Shown here: piece after piece, positions 62,799-64,000 of the stretch | Numbering within the stretch: position 1 is the first letter of the stretch | Layout: each line of letters starts with the position of its first letter | Source: Saccoglossus kowalevskii | Lineage: Eukaryota; Hemichordata; Enteropneusta; Harrimaniidae | Length of the DNA stretch: 64,000 nt | Reading direction: 5' to 3' | Assembly: GCF_000003605.2 (NCBI RefSeq) | Contig: NW_003106595.1 | Coordinates: 190,157 to 254,156 of the forward strand | Program-made: the position numbers and the translations under genes | Notes under the pieces: generated by a model | What the model was told of the DNA's origin: nothing | The model's input: the letters and a program-made list of their open reading frames with translations, nothing else | Databases searched by the model: none

Positions 62799-62804
62799 AT
62801 AAAC
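62799..62804 (+). terminator. Meis: Meis poly(A) signal, proximal
   Basis: AATAAA 523 bases after the stop, followed about 25 bases on by the GT-rich CTTGTGTGT, the usual downstream element. Best of the three candidates. Confidence 0.6.
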
Positions 62805-63313
62805 TTTATTCTGAGTGTCTTGGATGCTCTCTTGTGTGTATTAACAAACAAACAAACACCCACCTACTTGTGTTATTGTATAGCTGTACAGTTTGTTGAT
62901 TGGAGTATAGACCCTGTGAGGGGAAACAAACTTTCGAAATAAGGGTATTTTTGTCCAGTTCTTTGATATAAAAGGAATGGATCCAACAATTAATAATACA
63001 TTGCTAGGGTATTTTTTTGGAAAACCATTTCATGTGCTTCAAATGTTTATTTTTGCTGTAAAATTAGTAACACACAATCCTTCTGATGTTCATTCTGAAT
63101 GACAAGGAAATAGTTTTGTCATTGTATTTCTGCTTTGCAAAAATGGATTCTGATTGACTGAAAAAGCTGCGTTTATCCATCCCACCTGTGTAATGTACAT
63201 TCAAGAAGCATTCCCCCTCCAATGAAAAGACAAGAGTTGTTCAATCAATTTTTCTGACGAGTACATGTACAAATGTTTTTGTTTCGAAGCCCTGATAATT
63301 ATAAAGTACTTTG

Positions 63314-63319
63314 AATAAA
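63314..63319 (+). terminator. Meis: Meis poly(A) signal, second candidate
   Basis: AATAAA about 1 kb after the stop. Use would lengthen the 3' UTR. Confidence 0.35.
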
Positions 63320-63617
63320 GTATTTTAAAAGTAATATAAAGTACTTTCAATATGCCAAAAATCCATGGCAGGGTAATTTTAACTGAAAAAAGGCCAGTTT
63401 TTGTCTTTCTGATGGGGCGGGGGTTTAACTAAATTAACAAATTGATCATTTTTTATGTAAATTGTTTAGTAGTAGATATTCTGTGTCATATTAGATTATT
63501 CAGTGTCCTGTATTTTTGTGCATTTTTTGTATTGACAAAAAGTACAAGTCTCTTTTTGTTTATCTATGTTTTTGTTTGTTTACATCTCTTTAGTAACTGA
63601 GCAACAGTCTATGCAGG

Positions 63618-63623
63618 AATAAA
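63618..63623 (+). terminator. Meis: Meis poly(A) signal, third candidate
   Basis: AATAAA about 1.34 kb after the stop, in AT-rich context. Confidence 0.3.
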
Positions 63624-64000
63624 AACAACTGCTAGGTATATTTTTCTTTGCTCCACTAATGGAAACCTGGCATGGAATGGTGTGTATCACATCTGAAGAC
63701 CGAATTCAAATTCATCTAAAAACAAAGATAAATTTGTCTTGCTTAATTCATTCAAATGATTGACCCTTGAACAATAGTACCTAAACTTTTATCTATTCTT
63801 GGGATGAATATCTGCAGTTTGCATCTTAATTTTGAATAGTTCAAGGTTTAAAGTTCACAGGGTCAAAAGTAAACTAGTTCCCAAATTTGTCAGGTCATTA
63901 GATTTGTAAAATTAATTTTTGAAATCGTTTTTTTTTTCCTTTAAATGAGCAGCCAGTTGACATTTCTTGAAATCCTTAATTTTCAAGACTGATCAGTAAA

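Larger units (their letters stand above)
62277..63640 (+). other. Meis: Meis 3' UTR and flank
   Basis: Non-coding sequence after the stop, with AATAAA signals at 62799, 63314 and 63618. Small open frames at 62427-62863 on both strands have no recognisable similarity. Confidence 0.7.

Overview
This is an AT-rich stretch of animal nuclear DNA, probably from a marine invertebrate. It holds long introns, GT-AG splice sites, homopolymer runs, microsatellites and a 510-base assembly gap. Nothing in it is prokaryotic. Two genes can be read with confidence, both on the + strand. The species cannot be named from the sequence. The Meis protein has the vertebrate-type exon structure and C-terminus, which fits a slowly evolving deuterostome or lophotrochozoan better than an insect or nematode.

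Layout. Positions 1-3900 are non-coding and carry an 81-bp satellite array (about 1700-3110). Positions 4010-11215 hold a two-exon FAM89 (LRAP25-type leucine-repeat adaptor) gene with a 6.7-kb intron. Positions 11216-19330 are intergenic and contain a structured repeat element with 12-bp inverted ends and an internal 157-bp tandem repeat; an older relative lies in the FAM89 intron. Positions 19340-62276 hold a complete Meis/homothorax TALE-homeobox gene of 12 coding exons, followed by a 3' UTR with several poly(A) signals. Joined exons give a 485-residue protein in the shortest form.

The main discovery candidate is at Meis exon 10. Right after the homeodomain the exon has three possible 5' splice sites, all in the same phase: a GC donor at the ancestral 59-nt exon boundary, and GT donors 39 and 81 nt downstream. 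They would give proteins of 485, 498 and 512 residues that differ by a basic, Ser/Pro-rich segment beside the homeodomain. A perfect PBX-MEIS decamer (TGATTGACAG) lies in the presumed Meis leader. The large introns 6-9 and 11 contain blocks of complex, homopolymer-poor sequence with TGACAG and homeodomain-type motifs, here proposed as intronic enhancers.

MEIS is a nuclear DNA-binding cofactor of PBX and HOX; FAM89 is a cytoplasmic adaptor linked in mammals to MRCK/LIMK1 cytoskeletal signalling. There is no reason to think they act together; their adjacency may be chance or old linkage.
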